Assembly (NCBI GenBank): GCA_930367205.1
Contig: OV884011.1
Coordinates: 104,895,139 to 104,959,138, forward strand
Length of the DNA: 64,000 bases
Reading direction: 5' to 3'
Origin: Acanthosoma haemorrhoidale
Lineage: Eukaryota > Arthropoda > Insecta > Hemiptera > Acanthosomatidae
The notes beneath the pieces are model-generated. The model was not told where the DNA came from, did not search any database, and saw only the letters and a list, made by a program, of their open reading frames with translations. The number at the start of each line of letters is the position of its first letter. Position 1 is the first letter of the stretch. Position numbers and translations under genes: made by a program. Shown here one piece after another: positions 26,901-41,900 of the stretch.

Positions 26901-29900
26901 GTTCTCATCTTATCCGTGCCACAATCCTTTGGAACTCTAGTCACATCATAATAAGTGAACTCTTCTAATCTAACAATTCATAATTCATCATTATTATTCT
27001 GTTTATTTATTTTTCATTCATCCCAGCAACCTTCCAAGCTCTTTCTCCCCTTGTGATAATTCATATGTTTTATTTATTTTTTTCATCTCTATTCATTTTG
27101 TTTTTTAGTTTAAATTTTTTGCTGTTTGTTCTCTGTAGTCTTCTCATAATTAGAGGATTCAATTACATAGCCATAGCAGTACTATACATATCGACTTGGA
27201 AGAAAAGTGACTCAGCTCAAAAAAATTAAATTTGAGATTGAGGTAAAAGAAATTTGTAGCTCTTGTTACACCACTTTGTAATTTCTATGGCAGAAAGTTA
27301 ACACATTGGTTAATTTATCAGTCTTCTGGATTACTACACTTTTGACACACCCTGTAGTAAGGCACACTTAAGTCAGATAGATTAGAGGAATTATTATACA
27401 TTAAATGATTTTTTATTTTAGTTGTGTCACTTTTCTTCCAAGTCAGCCATATGTACATAGTATTTTTTATAAGCAAACAGATCTACATAATGCTATTTAT
27501 TTTAATGATATTAATAATAATAAATTTACCTGATATGAAAACCCCAATTTAAATACTTACTTTAAACCTCTTAGCCTTCTCTTTAAGGTTGTAAGCAAAT
27601 ATAAAAACACTTGGTGAAACTAAGCAACAAATACTAATATCAGGTTCAATATGTTAACAATAAAACAACTTATTCATCACTGATTTATTTATGAATTTAA
27701 TCTTTTACGAATTTCTTCAGGATGGGTTCTGAAGTACCAAACAAGCTCACTTTAATCTAATTTAGCCTAAACTATCTTTAGGCATTAAACATTTGATAAT
27801 CTTATAACTAAACCTTGGACATAGATTGCAATACTAAATGTCTAACGGCAGGAAATGTAATTTATTCTGGTACCCACTGATATCATCTGTAACCTACCTG
27901 GTGAACTCATCAATGGAAGGATTCTTTCATCCGCGTTGTTATCCTCCTTTCACCACATGCTCGACATACTTCAAAATTAAATACGAAGGTATTTTGAGGT
28001 CGTCACAGTCACACCCAGCTATTTCTGCATACAATTCGGTCTGGATGTTCCTCCTCATCCGGCTTGTAACCAAGAGGCAGTCTCAATCTTTGGCTACTCA
28101 TTTATCACTATTCCCTATTTAATCGATGCTCTTGTCATTCTTAGATACTATTGGTCCGATCTCCTTACGCCTTACGTCGTGATAGCACAACCATCAATTG
28201 TAAGGTTATCTCTTGTATGTGGCCATAATAAAGACTTTTTGTTTAATCTAACTTTATTCAATTAATCGCAATCAGTAATTCTATTTTAACAAATTAAATA
28301 AACTTTATTTATCTGAATTTATATGTATCGAGAATAGCTAAGCTGTTAGAGTGACTGGAGCAGGGATATTTGGTTTACCAGTATGCATTTCATTTATGTT
28401 CGTCAATAGTAGTTATGTTAAATTATTATAGTTATGTGCATTGTTATGCATTTGTTCATCAATGAGTATCGATAGGAAATGGGAAGTTGTAGATAATTAC
28501 CTCAGTATCAATGGATGCTGAAACCTTTCCAGTTTCTTCTCTTGCTGTCTTCACTTGGAGTACACGGCTGAGGCCATCCACCACACCATCTACTGATGAC
28601 ATTAGGGAATCAGGCACCGTCCTCACAGCTTGCATCGAAAATCGAAATAAAGAGTCCAACTACAAAATAAGTTATTATGAACAAATTTAGCAACTTATAA
28701 AGTATAATTTTATTTCTAATCAATATAATTTGCAACTCATTGATGGTTTTTAACTCTATTGTTGTGGCAATTTTGCCGGAGCCAGACAGAATAAGCTACC
28801 CTTTTCATGGACCTTACTTTTTATGTTAATAAATCACTCACTTCAGTGTAGAGAGACAGAACTGTGAGAGCTTACAGACCTAGTCGTACCTGGATGGTAA
28901 AAATAACAGCTTACCTGAATGGTCAGAATAAGCTGGCCTCTCATTGACCACTTGCAGAAAGTTACCTACTTATACATAAGTAAGAAGGTCATTCAGAAAT
29001 TTGTTAACATTCTGCCACCAGAGGGTCATTGGCCAAGGTTGAGTTCTCAGCCTTGCTACTACAAGTATGCGCGCAAAGAACCAACTGGGTGGTAGGAGAC
29101 CTTAATGCGCGACATACGCTATGGTATAACACATCAAGCAAGAAGGCTGGGATACTCTTGTTGTTCACAGCAGTACACCCATAGACCTGCATTTTTGGCC
29201 AGAGGAGGCTACCTCAACCATCAATAATATGTTGTAAATTAATTTAGACAAATGCAAATAACATTACCAAACCATAAGTCATACCAGTGTAAATATTGTA
29301 AACAATAAAAGATGCAGCTGCAAAAAACTAGTCAGAGGCCCTTGAAGGGGGAGTCAGGTAGTGACCCAGGCTTGGGTGGGTCCCGGTCTAGAAGTCTAGT
29401 GTCACCGCAATCCTGTGGTTTGGTTGGTCAGAATAAGACCCCAGATCATTGGTTACTGGGAGCTATATATACCCCCTAGTTTGAGCCAATAAATCATTTT
29501 AACTACGGCTCTGACTGGTACTTGCAGCTGCACTGATGTTTCAAGATTTGGCCTCCTCATTTATGAAAACCTCAATATCTCTCTTCCTAAACCTCGCTAT
29601 GTTTTAGCCCAGCCTCGTCAGACCACACACTTTCCTAGAGGGATTCTCTGCCTTTGTCTCGCTAAAACTAGCACCTCCTTGGGAGAGACCTCTCCCTTGC
29701 AGACGACGGTTGCCATGGCCCAACAAACTTTACCTAATAGTGTCTCCCATGGCAATCCAGTCTGCCTCTCTCTCCAGTTCACACTTGCCTTTGGGATCCG
29801 GACAGTTTTCGCCTACCCTTAGATACCGAGTGTGAATTTGAGGTCATTCCAAGACCACATAAACTACCTACAATACCTACCCTATACCTCTTCTCCTGAA

Positions 29901-32900
29901 CATAGTGCACTGTCGGAGCACCTATCATATATGGAGTCAGATAGTACAGTAGTAAGACCTGTCATGAAGAAATTGTCCAGGCCATAGCCTAAGCAACCCT
30001 CACTTCGTCACTAGGGCTAGAGTAACTAGGCACCCCCCTCGTGACGACCCGACAACTGGTGACCCCGACGTGATCGAGAAGAAACCATTTCTTATGATGG
30101 CCGACCCACCAGCCCCGTCCGACGAAGCATGCTGTGCAACCGTACACGCCATTTCTCAGACGTGCAAACTGCCAGAGTTTCACGAAGAAGACCCAAGACT
30201 ATGGTTCATGCAGGCTGAAAACATTTTTTCAACAAATCGGATCTCTTTGTCAAAAGCCAAATCGAAGAACATTTATGCTTAGCTTCCTTTCAGGGTACTC
30301 ACACAGGTCGCAGACATAGCATATTCTCCGAGTGATAGTCCCTACGAAGATTTAAAGGCTCATCTTATCAAAACATACAGCCAGAGCCACGACAGACGCC
30401 TGATCCGGTTATTGCAAGACACACACCTTGGACCAGAAACCGTCACATCTTCTGCGTCAGATGCAGACACTGGCATGACCCACGACATCGGAGGACGTCA
30501 TTCGTACATTCTGGCTACATGCCTTGCCAGACAGGGTCAGCAACATACTGGCATCACACTACAAGGAGAAATTGTTGAGACTGACAACAATAGCGGACAA
30601 AATCATGGACTTCAGTTCAGCCACCGCAATCCATGCAGTCCAGTCCACGTTGACTCCCAAGGCCAGCCTGCCACACTCCAGCTGTGACTGCCAGACAGCC
30701 ATTGCACAGCTCACCCAACAAGTGACCATGCTGGCCAATTCAATGAGGAGACGAGAAGAAAGCAGGTCCTCTCAACGATACCAGCCAAAACCAACTACTG
30801 AATCCAACAATAAGGGCTTATGCTTCTACCATGACAGCTTCGGTAAGGATTCATATCGATGTCACAGGCCCTGCAGGTGGGTCGACGACACTACCCCACC
30901 AGCGGGAAACTAGATGCCGCCATGGTCAAAGCGGTACCCATGGCAGACCTAACCTTTCGCCGCCTATTTGTCACAGACGTACGCACACGGCAACACTACT
31001 TAGATAGATACAGGAGCAGCTATCTCCGTACTTCCCCTGCAATATTCTTGTGACCAGGCAGCCGCATTGAGTCACAAATTGCACCTCCCTGGACTTCGTT
31101 ATGTCGGACCAGAGGCCTGTACTGAATGCAGCTTTACCATCCAAGTGATAACCCCTTGCCCTACAAAGTGAAACAATGGTTGTGCCGACTAGGAGTTGCA
31201 ACGGCTGCAAATTTATCATAACCTGCATAAGGTGCCACATACAGTTCTACATACCAAAGAAGAAGTAGATCGTCAACTGTCTTACATTACTGAAATTATC
31301 GTGCCCGATCACTCTTTCTACAGATATCAAGCCTATCTAGATATCAAACAGAAATGTTGGCATAAAAAAAAAAAGAATACTACATTAAAAAGTGCTCACA
31401 GATTAGGTTCATAAGAAGAAATGTAAATTAAATAAGAAAAAATATGTTACTTGTAATAAAAATATTCGGGGAATCCTTGTTTACAAAAAGGTAATTACAG
31501 TTTAATACCAGTTGCTGGAAGGGATTCTTAACTTCTATACTCTGAATCCTTTGCCTAATATAATAGAGTGAGATTTTTATTTGAAATTCAATTTAGCATT
31601 ATCTTTCTTGCTGAAAATTGCCCCCGAAACAAAAACCATCAAATATGAAAGAGTAGATCAACTTAAAATATGAGAAAGTGGGATGAAAAATAAAGACTTG
31701 GCAAAAAAAAGTACAAAATTACAAGTACCTAGGTACAGTACCAAAAATTGTGATTCCATTATAAAAAAAATCATTATGTGTTGTCATCTTACTTTTAGAC
31801 TGGTCAGAGATTGGGCCTAGACCCTCATTATGTCCAAATCTGCAGTATAACGAGCCGTGTTATAACAACAGTCCACTCTATATGACAAGTAGCTATGCTA
31901 CCTATAATGTTAGCTTGGCCCCAACTTATGCAAATTAAGACAACAATTACTTAAATGGTTAAAAAACTCTACCTACTTACTAAGTTCCAATAATTAGCTG
32001 ACAACAATATAACAAACAGTCTATAGTATTCAAATTATTTTCAACAGTTTAGATTATTACCGTTTTAGAAATATGGGCTTCTGGCCGATATTCACCACGG
32101 TGAAGAAAAGCCAACAGCAGAGCACAGAGGCCTGGCTTACCAGCTAACAATGAAGACTGCTCTATACACACAAGATAGTTGTTCAATCCAATCATTCTCC
32201 TTTCCAGGGTTTTTCTTTCCATATTGTGAAATGTTTTCTTCCCGGGAAAGCTCAGCTTTGCAAGTTCAGGATACTGTAAGAGGAGAATCTATCAATATTA
32301 CCATGTAAGCTTAATATAATTGTTAATTACATTTTAAATATATCAATTTAAAATAAGAAGAGGTCATACCTGTAAGAAGTCAAATAAAAAAAAAACGACA
32401 CGCTTAAGTACACAAGGACCACGTTTATTCGAACTAAATGGGACCAAAGGCAATCCGAACAGATGAAAATCCAGATTATCCAGGTAAAATGGCTAATAAG
32501 GAAAACAAAAACCTTAAATAAGCAGACTTACTGTTTATTATGATAAAAAAAACTATGTTTTGTAACAAAATTACATAGTACAAATGTATTGTTTACAAGA
32601 CATTAAAAAGTATGAAAGTAACTAAACTATTCACATAATTTCTAAGCAAAGAATTGGTCCACTGTTTCTGTTTCAAAATCGTGTGGCATTTAAACGAAGC
32701 ATATTCACACAAAAGCTTTATCATTAATAGTTGTTCAGCGGGAGTGGTTTTGGGCTGACCCTCCAAGTACACCACGATTTTGTTATGCAATCCCAAATGT
32801 CAGCAATCGTGTAAATAATGTCTCTGATATTGATTGATTTCAACAAGTCACATTTTTCCCCACTTTATCTTAATTATTTTACCAAGCATTTCTTTTCGGT

Positions 32901-35900
32901 AAACTCTGTTGATGTTTTATAGGACTCCCTGGTCCATAGACTGCAACAGTGGGGTTAAATTTGGTAGAAGAAATTTCATTATTAGAAGAAAATACACTCT
33001 CATTCCTCCATTGATGAGTTATTTTTTCCCCTGATGAGACGAAGCATTGTTGTTCAGTAAAATTGTATTTTCTGCTTAACTATTTCTTTAAGAATTTTCG
33101 AACTTCAGGAAAAAATTTCTCAAAAAACCAGTTCCTAAACAAAACAAATGTCTATCAATGTATTTTTTTGGTTCCGGTAAACAACTGGCAACAAATTGTG
33201 GTTCACATTTTTTAGTGCTCAGGGATTCTTGGATTTCCATTAAAAATTACAAGAGGAAACTTATGTTTCCCTAATGCATTGCTACAAGCCACATCAGTAA
33301 GCCTATCATTGCTTTTCTAGTAACCCTTAGCCGATTCTTCAAGCTTTGATGCTAACGTTTTGCTCGGAAGTAACTGGTAGAAAGGCTTATGTTGTGAACC
33401 TCTTAATTAAAAATAATTATTAGTCACTCTCTTCTCGATCAGATCATATCTATCACTGGGGATGGCCCCCCACCACGACTAGCCGGATATATAAACCTTG
33501 CGTCCTCAGACAGAAACCAACCGGCACCTTGAACACTTCTCTCTCTCTGCACTGGCGCTTGCTGCTCTACTCAAAACAAGGGTCTTCTCATTCAACTACC
33601 TCTGCATCTCTCTCTCTCCTAACCTCGCTATGTTTTAATCCGGTGTTGTCAGACCCCACACCTTCCTAGTGGGAATCTCTGCCTTCGTCTCGCTAAAACT
33701 AACACCTCCTTGGGAGAGACCTCAGTGTCTCCCACGGCAATCCAGTCTGCCTCTCTCTCCAGTTCACACTTGCCTTTGGGATCCGGACAGTTTTCGCCTA
33801 CCCTTAGACACCGAGTGTGAATTTGTGGTCATTCCAAGACCACATAAACTACCTATAAACCTACCATGTACCTCTTCTCCTGAACATAGTGCACTGTCGG
33901 GGCACACCACACCTTCTAAAGATCTTATGGAGTCAGATCAAAGTGAATTAAAGCTGCCCGCCGACCAGGTCGGCAGCCAGGGTGAAAGACCACAGGTCCG
34001 CCCGCCTTATCTCTTTCTCGGCGCTAAGAGGTTGTAGTGACCCTAGCCCACGTCGGGCGTCTCCTCCCCACTTTGGGGATACTCAGTTAACCTGAGCCCG
34101 GCACCTTGTTTTGTCAGCATTATAGATTTGGTCAGGTGTCAATTCCTCTAATAATAATAATTGTTTGAAGTCCTTTTGAAATTTTTCAGCAACAGCAACA
34201 TCACTAGACAATCTCTCCCCCTGTCGGTTTTTCCAATGTTCTAGCCCCTGGCCCTGGCTAGCAGTGAATTTTAGGCAAGGATATGGTAACTTTTTGTTTA
34301 CACTCAAAGCTTTTTGGGCCAAGATTGTTCCAGATATAGGCAAACCACCACATTCTTGCTGAGCACTGTACCACATCAATAGTGCATCATCTAATGTTTC
34401 ATTTTTTTGCTTTTTTGCCATTTCTCTGCCTTCTCAACTGTCTATATATACCATTTCACAACAAAATCTTTTATTTATTTTCTTTGCTTCTTCCAGTCTG
34501 ACACTGTTCTAACTCTTAAATCAGCAGCTATTTTCTTAAATAGTTCTTCTTTATCAGTTCGATTCATAGCGTCCAACTTTATAAGTTTATATCCATTGAA
34601 AACTTCTTTTCCTTCGATGCCATTTTAAACCTATTCACTGAAATACACTTCCAGATACTTGGATACAAAGCAAAACAAAAACAATATGTGTACCTAAAAT
34701 TAAATATGTAACCAATAATCAAAGTTAAAATTAAAATTATAAATTGTAGCAATAAAGTTAAATAAAAAGAATCAGGTTGAACCACACACGCTTAACAGAA
34801 TGACTATAGTTGCTGTCACAAAATTAGAAGCTTCAAGAATTTCTGCAATACTTGGTAAGCTCTATTGCCGATCTGTGCTCTACTTCTCTTCTATCAATGT
34901 GATCCCTTTACTTTGATGATGTCAATCATTAAGCAAATTAGTGATTAGTCGCCTCCCCACCTATATGTTACAACACCACACCTAGTATCCCTTTCATCTC
35001 AAGTGTCTACTTTCATGACAACGCCTATAGAGTGTCAGGTTCAACTAAGAGGGAAACCAAGATACGTTTTTTATTTTTTGGCTTATCTGATACATGGGGG
35101 GGGGGGCAGACCTGTTTGCTCTATCAAGTGATGGGTAGGGATCAAGCTCAAAACTCTCTCTCAAGTTATTTATCAGTGGTGAGTCAAGCCTACAAATCTG
35201 AAATGGATCAACAAGGACCAGACAAGTGAGGTCCTTGTGTATTACAATAAATAACAAATAAATTAATAAATAATTACATTGTTGAATTAAAAAAAATGAG
35301 GTTTGAAAAAAAGAATAAGTAAAGTAATTCCAACATTCCATAATTATATTGGCCACTGAAGAACTGAGACCATCCATGGAAAAATCCGAGAGATAGGCCA
35401 AGATTCACATCTCACAACCTTCACAGTGTGAGTGTACTGCTGAGTGAATGTCTGGCCGAAGAACATGTTTTGGTTCTGCCACTAACAGCTGAATTGTTTG
35501 AGGAGTTCAGTTAATATACATAAAGCATAATTAGGTAACTATTATAGAAGGGATCAAGGAAGAAACAATTGTATAATAAATCCTAAAAAATATATCTTCA
35601 TATTTTTATCAAATTTAGTAGAATCTACTATGTTGATTGCCAGTACGTCCTACACTTTCTCTGTCGCAGGCTAGAAGACTGCATCATCTGGTAGCTCTTT
35701 ATAATTTTACCAATTTACATTTTTCTTCCCAAAACCTTATCTAAGATGACAGGACTCAATCCCATGTTCCAGATCCACTGGTTTGGAGGAGAGGAGTGAA
35801 TACCTGTTGGGAGGAGAACTGCCTACTCCCCCTCCTTAGTTTAATTGTTGGCCAAGAAACAGTAAATCTTTATTTGGAGTTGAACCTATCATCCCCCCCC

Positions 35901-38900
35901 CCCTATGGGGTTGAAAGCCATATCATTGAGAGAAAATTAAGTTATCAAACATTCACTACCACTATAATATTGCCTAGAATTTTTAGGTGGAAAAGTTATA
36001 ATTGTGCTAAATAGATTTGAAATATTTACTTTTTCTTTTATTTTAGTGTGGAGATCATGGAAGTCTGAATATCTTCGGTAAACATGCCAGGTTTCTCGAT
36101 GGCCGTTCTCATACTTTTTTACAACAGATACTGCGTACATTCCAAATGTCTTGCCTTTTTCTCGAACAAGCCCTTATACAAAATAAAATTATCAAATGAG
36201 TAAGTAGCTAATACATCATCATGGATTTTGTATGTAGTTAAGAAGGAAAAGTGTTATATTTACACCATACCAGTTTCTACGATTTCAGCATGAATTGTGA
36301 ATGGACCCGTACATTTTGGTTCGGCACCATGATGTACTGGACTACCACCATTCTCAGTGTCAACACTGTCTGTAAATTTAAACATTTACTAGATCAAGAA
36401 CAATAAAGACATGCAACTAAATTGTTGATAATTAGTTGTTAAGTAGTAACATATAATTAATAAACTATCCAGAAATAAAAGGTAGTTACTTATTATTAAG
36501 TTGAGATTAAACAAAAATATTCATATTTCTGAAAGGTTCATGAGTTAATATAATCAACACTTAAAAAGTTTGAGGCATGATTAGCATTTTTTAAATTTAT
36601 GATAAGAACAATTAAAAAAAAAAAAATTACTAGAATGCGGAATTATGAATTCTGGCAGGCTGGCTGTATCTGAGTTCAAGCTGACCTCATCGAGCGACCC
36701 AGTATCTTCCTCATCAGATCTCTCTGCCTTGACCAAGTCTAACTCAGCCAATAACTTCACGTACAGTGGGGATGTACGAAACCCATTCAAATATCTTTCA
36801 TCAGTCTAGAAATAAATAATTTTCAAATCTATTTATTTAAGTCAAAAACTTAAGATCAGAGTTTCCCTATTACACTTGTAGTACACCAATAAATTTTATT
36901 TGGTTATAAAAGGTAACCTGCAAATAACCCAACCTTTCTAGTGTAAGTTTTTATACAGAAGGGTAAAAAGTTTATAAAAAAATATTTACCAGCATCTTCT
37001 CATAGACAGCACCCTGTATTTCGTCAAACCAATTATCGTTAGGTTTTTCTGTTCTGATCCTGTGTTGAAGACGCCTTACAATACCTTCATCAAGTTGAAG
37101 TTTAGGTGAACTCTAAAAAATAAACATAACTTCATGAAATTGTTTTCAAAAGTTAAAATAATATGGACGATCTAACAGATTTATGAAAAATAAGATCTTA
37201 TAACACACGGGGCATTAAAAGAAAGCGAACTTTAGTCGATTCCAACAATCTGGTTCAAATTAGTAGAGCACAATATAAAATGACACACTATGATGTTGCC
37301 TTATAAGTCTGGTCCAGCAAGATTTGACAATCAATAAATTTCCAAGTACTCAATAATAAAAATGTGTCATTATACCTGTTCTGATAAATATTGCTGATAT
37401 ATCGTTGCGGCAGCTTCTGCGACTCGATCTAGGGTTTGACGCTGGGCTGAATATTGTTCGGCTAGCAGTACATCGCTCTTATCAAAACTGTGTTGTGACA
37501 TATCTGAAAGCTGCTGTTCGGTCGATGCTTTCCAACCTGAAGTTATGAAATATTATTTCTTTTAAATTCAAATATATTATAACACAATATTAAAATTAAT
37601 ATATGCAATATGTATAAACAGTGACTCGTAATATTGCTGGAAGTACAAGAAATCTGAAAAGCCAAAAACATTACTGACTTCTGGCCATTTAAAATTTGGT
37701 TTTGTATAAACACATCTTTACTTCAAAATAAGCTCCCTTGAAGATGATATAATAATAACTATTATCATTAGTCTATATAAATGCTAATGGTTAGATGTTG
37801 AATTACCTTCGATGTTGAGGTAAAAGCAAAGATATCCATGAGCGCCAATACTTGTCATATAATCCATGAAGTGTGAAAGAGCAAGGTTATTTTTCAAGAG
37901 CACATCAAGCGGCAACTGGAAAAGTTTTGGTGACCCTAGAAGCAGCTTAGAATAGTCAGGGGTTGAGTCTGAAAAAAAATAATTTTAGGTATCTCCCCAC
38001 TTCTCATCAAAAAATTACGAACAGAACAATTACAGATTTTCAGAAAAATTTACTGAAAGAGATAGATAATCGAGAGATCAAAAATTTTATTTAAAAATTA
38101 CTAGATTTACTTACTTGTATCTTCCCCTTCTTGAAGCCTTGAAATTCTTGCTTCAACAAGTTTATTTAAATATATAAGAGAAGATAGTTGTTGCTTCACT
38201 AATGCTTCAGATTCTCCTCCTTTATCTCTTGACCTCTAAATAATAAAATTGCGATATGAATATCATTTCATATATACCAGTAGTTTTAGGTATGTTTCTT
38301 TGAAAGTTGATCCAATGAAAATATAAATTATGATTTCCTACATCATCAAACTATTTGAAAAATTCACATACATAGTAATTAAATATAAATAAAAAAATTG
38401 TACTAACAAGAGTAGAGATTTCTTTATTAAGGCTGTCTCGGGTTGCATTCAGTTCTTCAATATTGTCAGATGCCCTTAAAACATCGAGAAAAATTTCCGA
38501 TGTTACAGGGATATCTTTGCACTAAAAGAAAACAAACATAAATTTATTTTTAAGGACAATAAGCTAATATTTATGAAATATTAAAATCATTTTTCAATGA
38601 GAAAAAAAAATAATAATCAGAATATAACCATGGTCACACGGAAAGGCTGGGTAAGTAAAAACAAAAACGAATTTTACAGAGGAACATTTTTAAAGGTCAA
38701 CTGTTCCTAATTAATAGGCAATTGAAACAAAATTAATTCTACTTTTACCAGAAATTTTTCATTAGCCACCACTTTTTGGTAAATTCAATGTGAATTTGTA
38801 CAATATTTTTCTGAAACTTACCTTGTTTGGAATCATTGACTTAATTAGTTTTTCATTTGTAATTTTTTTTTGTATGGAATTTTAGTGGGAATACAAATAA

Positions 38901-41900
38901 ACCCAAAATTCTGCCTCATAAATACAATTTCCTGATTTTTCACATAAAGTCGACTTATCTAGTTTTTCCCTGAGACCATCAATAGTATCAATTAATGAAA
39001 AGTGTATTTATATTAACTTACAAGCCATATAATAAATTGATTAATATAATCTGGATCAGATAATTTTGCGATTAATGGAACTAAAACACTATTAACTATT
39101 AGTTCTCTAGCTATAAAGCGTAATGGTAGGCATCGAAACTCTACTTCAGGACTTAAATTGAATAAAACAACTTCTGAAAGTTGTTGAAGATAACCTAAAA
39201 CAAAAAAGGATATTTATTATGAAGATATGAATAAGTACTCTTATACATTAAAGAAGATGATATGTTACTAGTTGGTTTTAAAATATATAAGTTTGGGTGA
39301 AATTAGCACATCACCAAATACAGAGGGGTCCAAAAAAATGTATCCACTGTTTAAAAGTACATAACTTGTAAATGTCCAATATGAGATTTCCTGGGGAAAT
39401 CAATGAGCAGTTAATCAGATTGCATGAAGATTACAGGAATGTAGTATGTAGTGCTCCTAGCTAGAGTGAATTTCAAGATGAAATGGTTTACTTCAACATT
39501 ATAAAATCCAAAGATAAAAACAAAAATTGGCAGAACAAACTGTAATTTTGCCAGTGAGTGATCAATGAATAAGTGCAAGTATGAAATCCATTTTTATTGT
39601 GAATTATTAAAAATAACACATCTTTATGTCTACTGAACAACCGACAACTCCCCATTACTAACTACCAACTGACTGATGATGAAATAATGCACTAAATGTG
39701 TGAAACCCGAACCAAGCCGTTGTGTAGACCACAAAATATTGTCTTATGCCATATCCTCCTAGATTGGTTCAATATCAAATCCCTCAAATCAAGTCCAATG
39801 CCATGACCTCATAAATCATTTTAATTTATATTTAAATGCAATCTATTTAATACTATATAATATAAAATATCACTATATAAATATAAAATAAACCGCTTTA
39901 TAATTAGAATAGGTTCACCTACATTTTTGAGATTTGAGTTGCAGGCTCACATGGTCCCTACAAATGGCATTATCTTCCATTGCCAATTCCAAGTCGAAGA
40001 AATGGTCTTCTAGGCTCTGCTTTCCACCACTCGACTTGAGTCGAGTCCTTGCCTGCCTGTATAGGCGGATGTGACATGCTGCATCATCAACTAACCTTGT
40101 CGTTAAATAAGGAATCCAATCTATTTCTTTAACCCTGAAAAATTAACAGACAGAACAACAATAGTAAAAATAATTATGTTGTCATCCTAACTGAGATATT
40201 AACAGTTTAATTTCTAACATTTATGCATTCTTCTCAACCAATTTTTTCTGTTTCTTTACTATCTTATTATTTCATAAAGAGGGTTTTGAAAAAAAAATCT
40301 ACAAAATATTGGTTATGGACTGTTTTACTGTACAAACAACAAATCATTAAAAGCAGATGACACATTTCCCACATTCACAAAAATTCAGGCCATTGAAGAA
40401 GCATAGCTTATTTTTATTGTTAACTTGTCACGGACACTTAATAACAAAATGTTTTTTTTTTTTTTTGGTAGTGGGCTGAATTTTGTTAGATCCTTGTGTT
40501 GGTTTCTCTCACTTCAGTACCTGCATCACTTTTAAATGAAAAATTGACAGATAGGAATACTCTGTTTAAACTCAAAACTCATGACTGAAGTGAGCAGAAA
40601 TAAGAAAGATTGGATTAATATCTTGAGGGAGTCAAGGACTCATCTTCTGAGAATTTAGCTTTCTCTTTAGAGTTTTTTTATGACAATACATTAAGCTTAT
40701 AATGGAATACAATTGTGAAGAAGGGGGAATATTTCTCCCTAACACATAGTATGATGAAAGCCGAACCTTCACCAGTAACATAAAAACTTCATTGATTCAG
40801 GCAAAATCCGAACCTAGATGGATCAGGCCTGATCATTTATTGATAGGGAAATTTTCTCTATAGGGGGTTTACTATCCTTTGTCACAACCAAATTCATTAC
40901 TAGTCAGCTTGGTTGTTGCAGGTTTTGGATTGTATAATAAAATAGTCTCCAATGGTTTTTTTACTAGTTAAAAGATAAAATTTTTAATTGTGATACACAG
41001 TCATCATCAGGCTCTAAAATAAATCTAACATAAAAAATAACGCTTTCAATTAAATAATCACAAAAAGACTTTGTAGAGAGACAATTTTTTGATTATACAG
41101 TAATATACAACACAGAAAAATTAGGATTAAACGTATCTGATTAGTAATAATAATATTAATCAAGGATATACCATATCTTTAGCATAAATCAAACTGGGTA
41201 ATTACCTGTTTGAAAATGCAACAATAATATTTTGAGCAACCAGCCTTAGTTGATAAGAAAATTCTTCGTTATCACTCAACTGATCATACCTGAAACATAA
41301 ATGTAACTGCTTCATACAATATCTTTAGTTTACAAAAATTGTGTTCAAAATATACTCACCATGGATGGACATAATCTCGGATGATAAAGTCAAGTATATC
41401 TTGAAGTTCTTCATCAATCACTTGCGAGCCTGTCAACCTTTTATCTAATTTATAATCTTTCTTTGGTTTCTTCATTTTCTCAACAACCTGAAATAACATA
41501 ATTGGGTAATTAAAAACTGAATCTTGAAAATTTGAACATAAATTCAATGACATAAAGTTTTTTTTTTTTTATTTTAGTTTTTTAACCGGATTCCGTTTTA
41601 TCTTTACTCTAAGTGACTACTCATTTATCCTAATAAGTCCGAGTGAAGAAACAAATCCTCAGAGGAGCTAGAGATTGAACAATGATTAAATTATTTAATG
41701 CTCAAAAATGACTACAAATTATACTCACAAAAAATTTTTTTTGTTATTTTTGTTGTTATAATTTTTTTTTTTTTACTGAATCAGTGTTTTTAAGATAGCT
41801 TTTTAAAGAAATTAGATCTATATGTCAACCAATATCATTAAAAAAATGGACTTAATAGTAAAACTGTTCTTTAAATCTGAATCCGTTTGAAAAATAGATG

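Noticed and set aside
26710..27120. Possible Jockey RT C-terminal tail
   Set aside because: Short pieces such as CHILQHCLELGWPLAF are reminiscent of a zinc-like C terminus but too weak and frame-broken to support a call.
33669..34037. 122-codon plus-strand ORF
   Set aside because: Lies within an LTR-like insertion homologous to 29578-29942, where the frame is not kept; it is non-coding LTR sequence.
39300..39560. mariner-like repeat (GGGGTCCAAAAAAATGTATC)
   Set aside because: Only one end is suggestive; no matching inverted end or TA duplication was found in the flanking sequence.
40860..41040. Possible SINE or MITE around ACAGTCATCATCAGGCTCT
   Set aside because: No inverted ends, A/B boxes or second copy were seen in the window.
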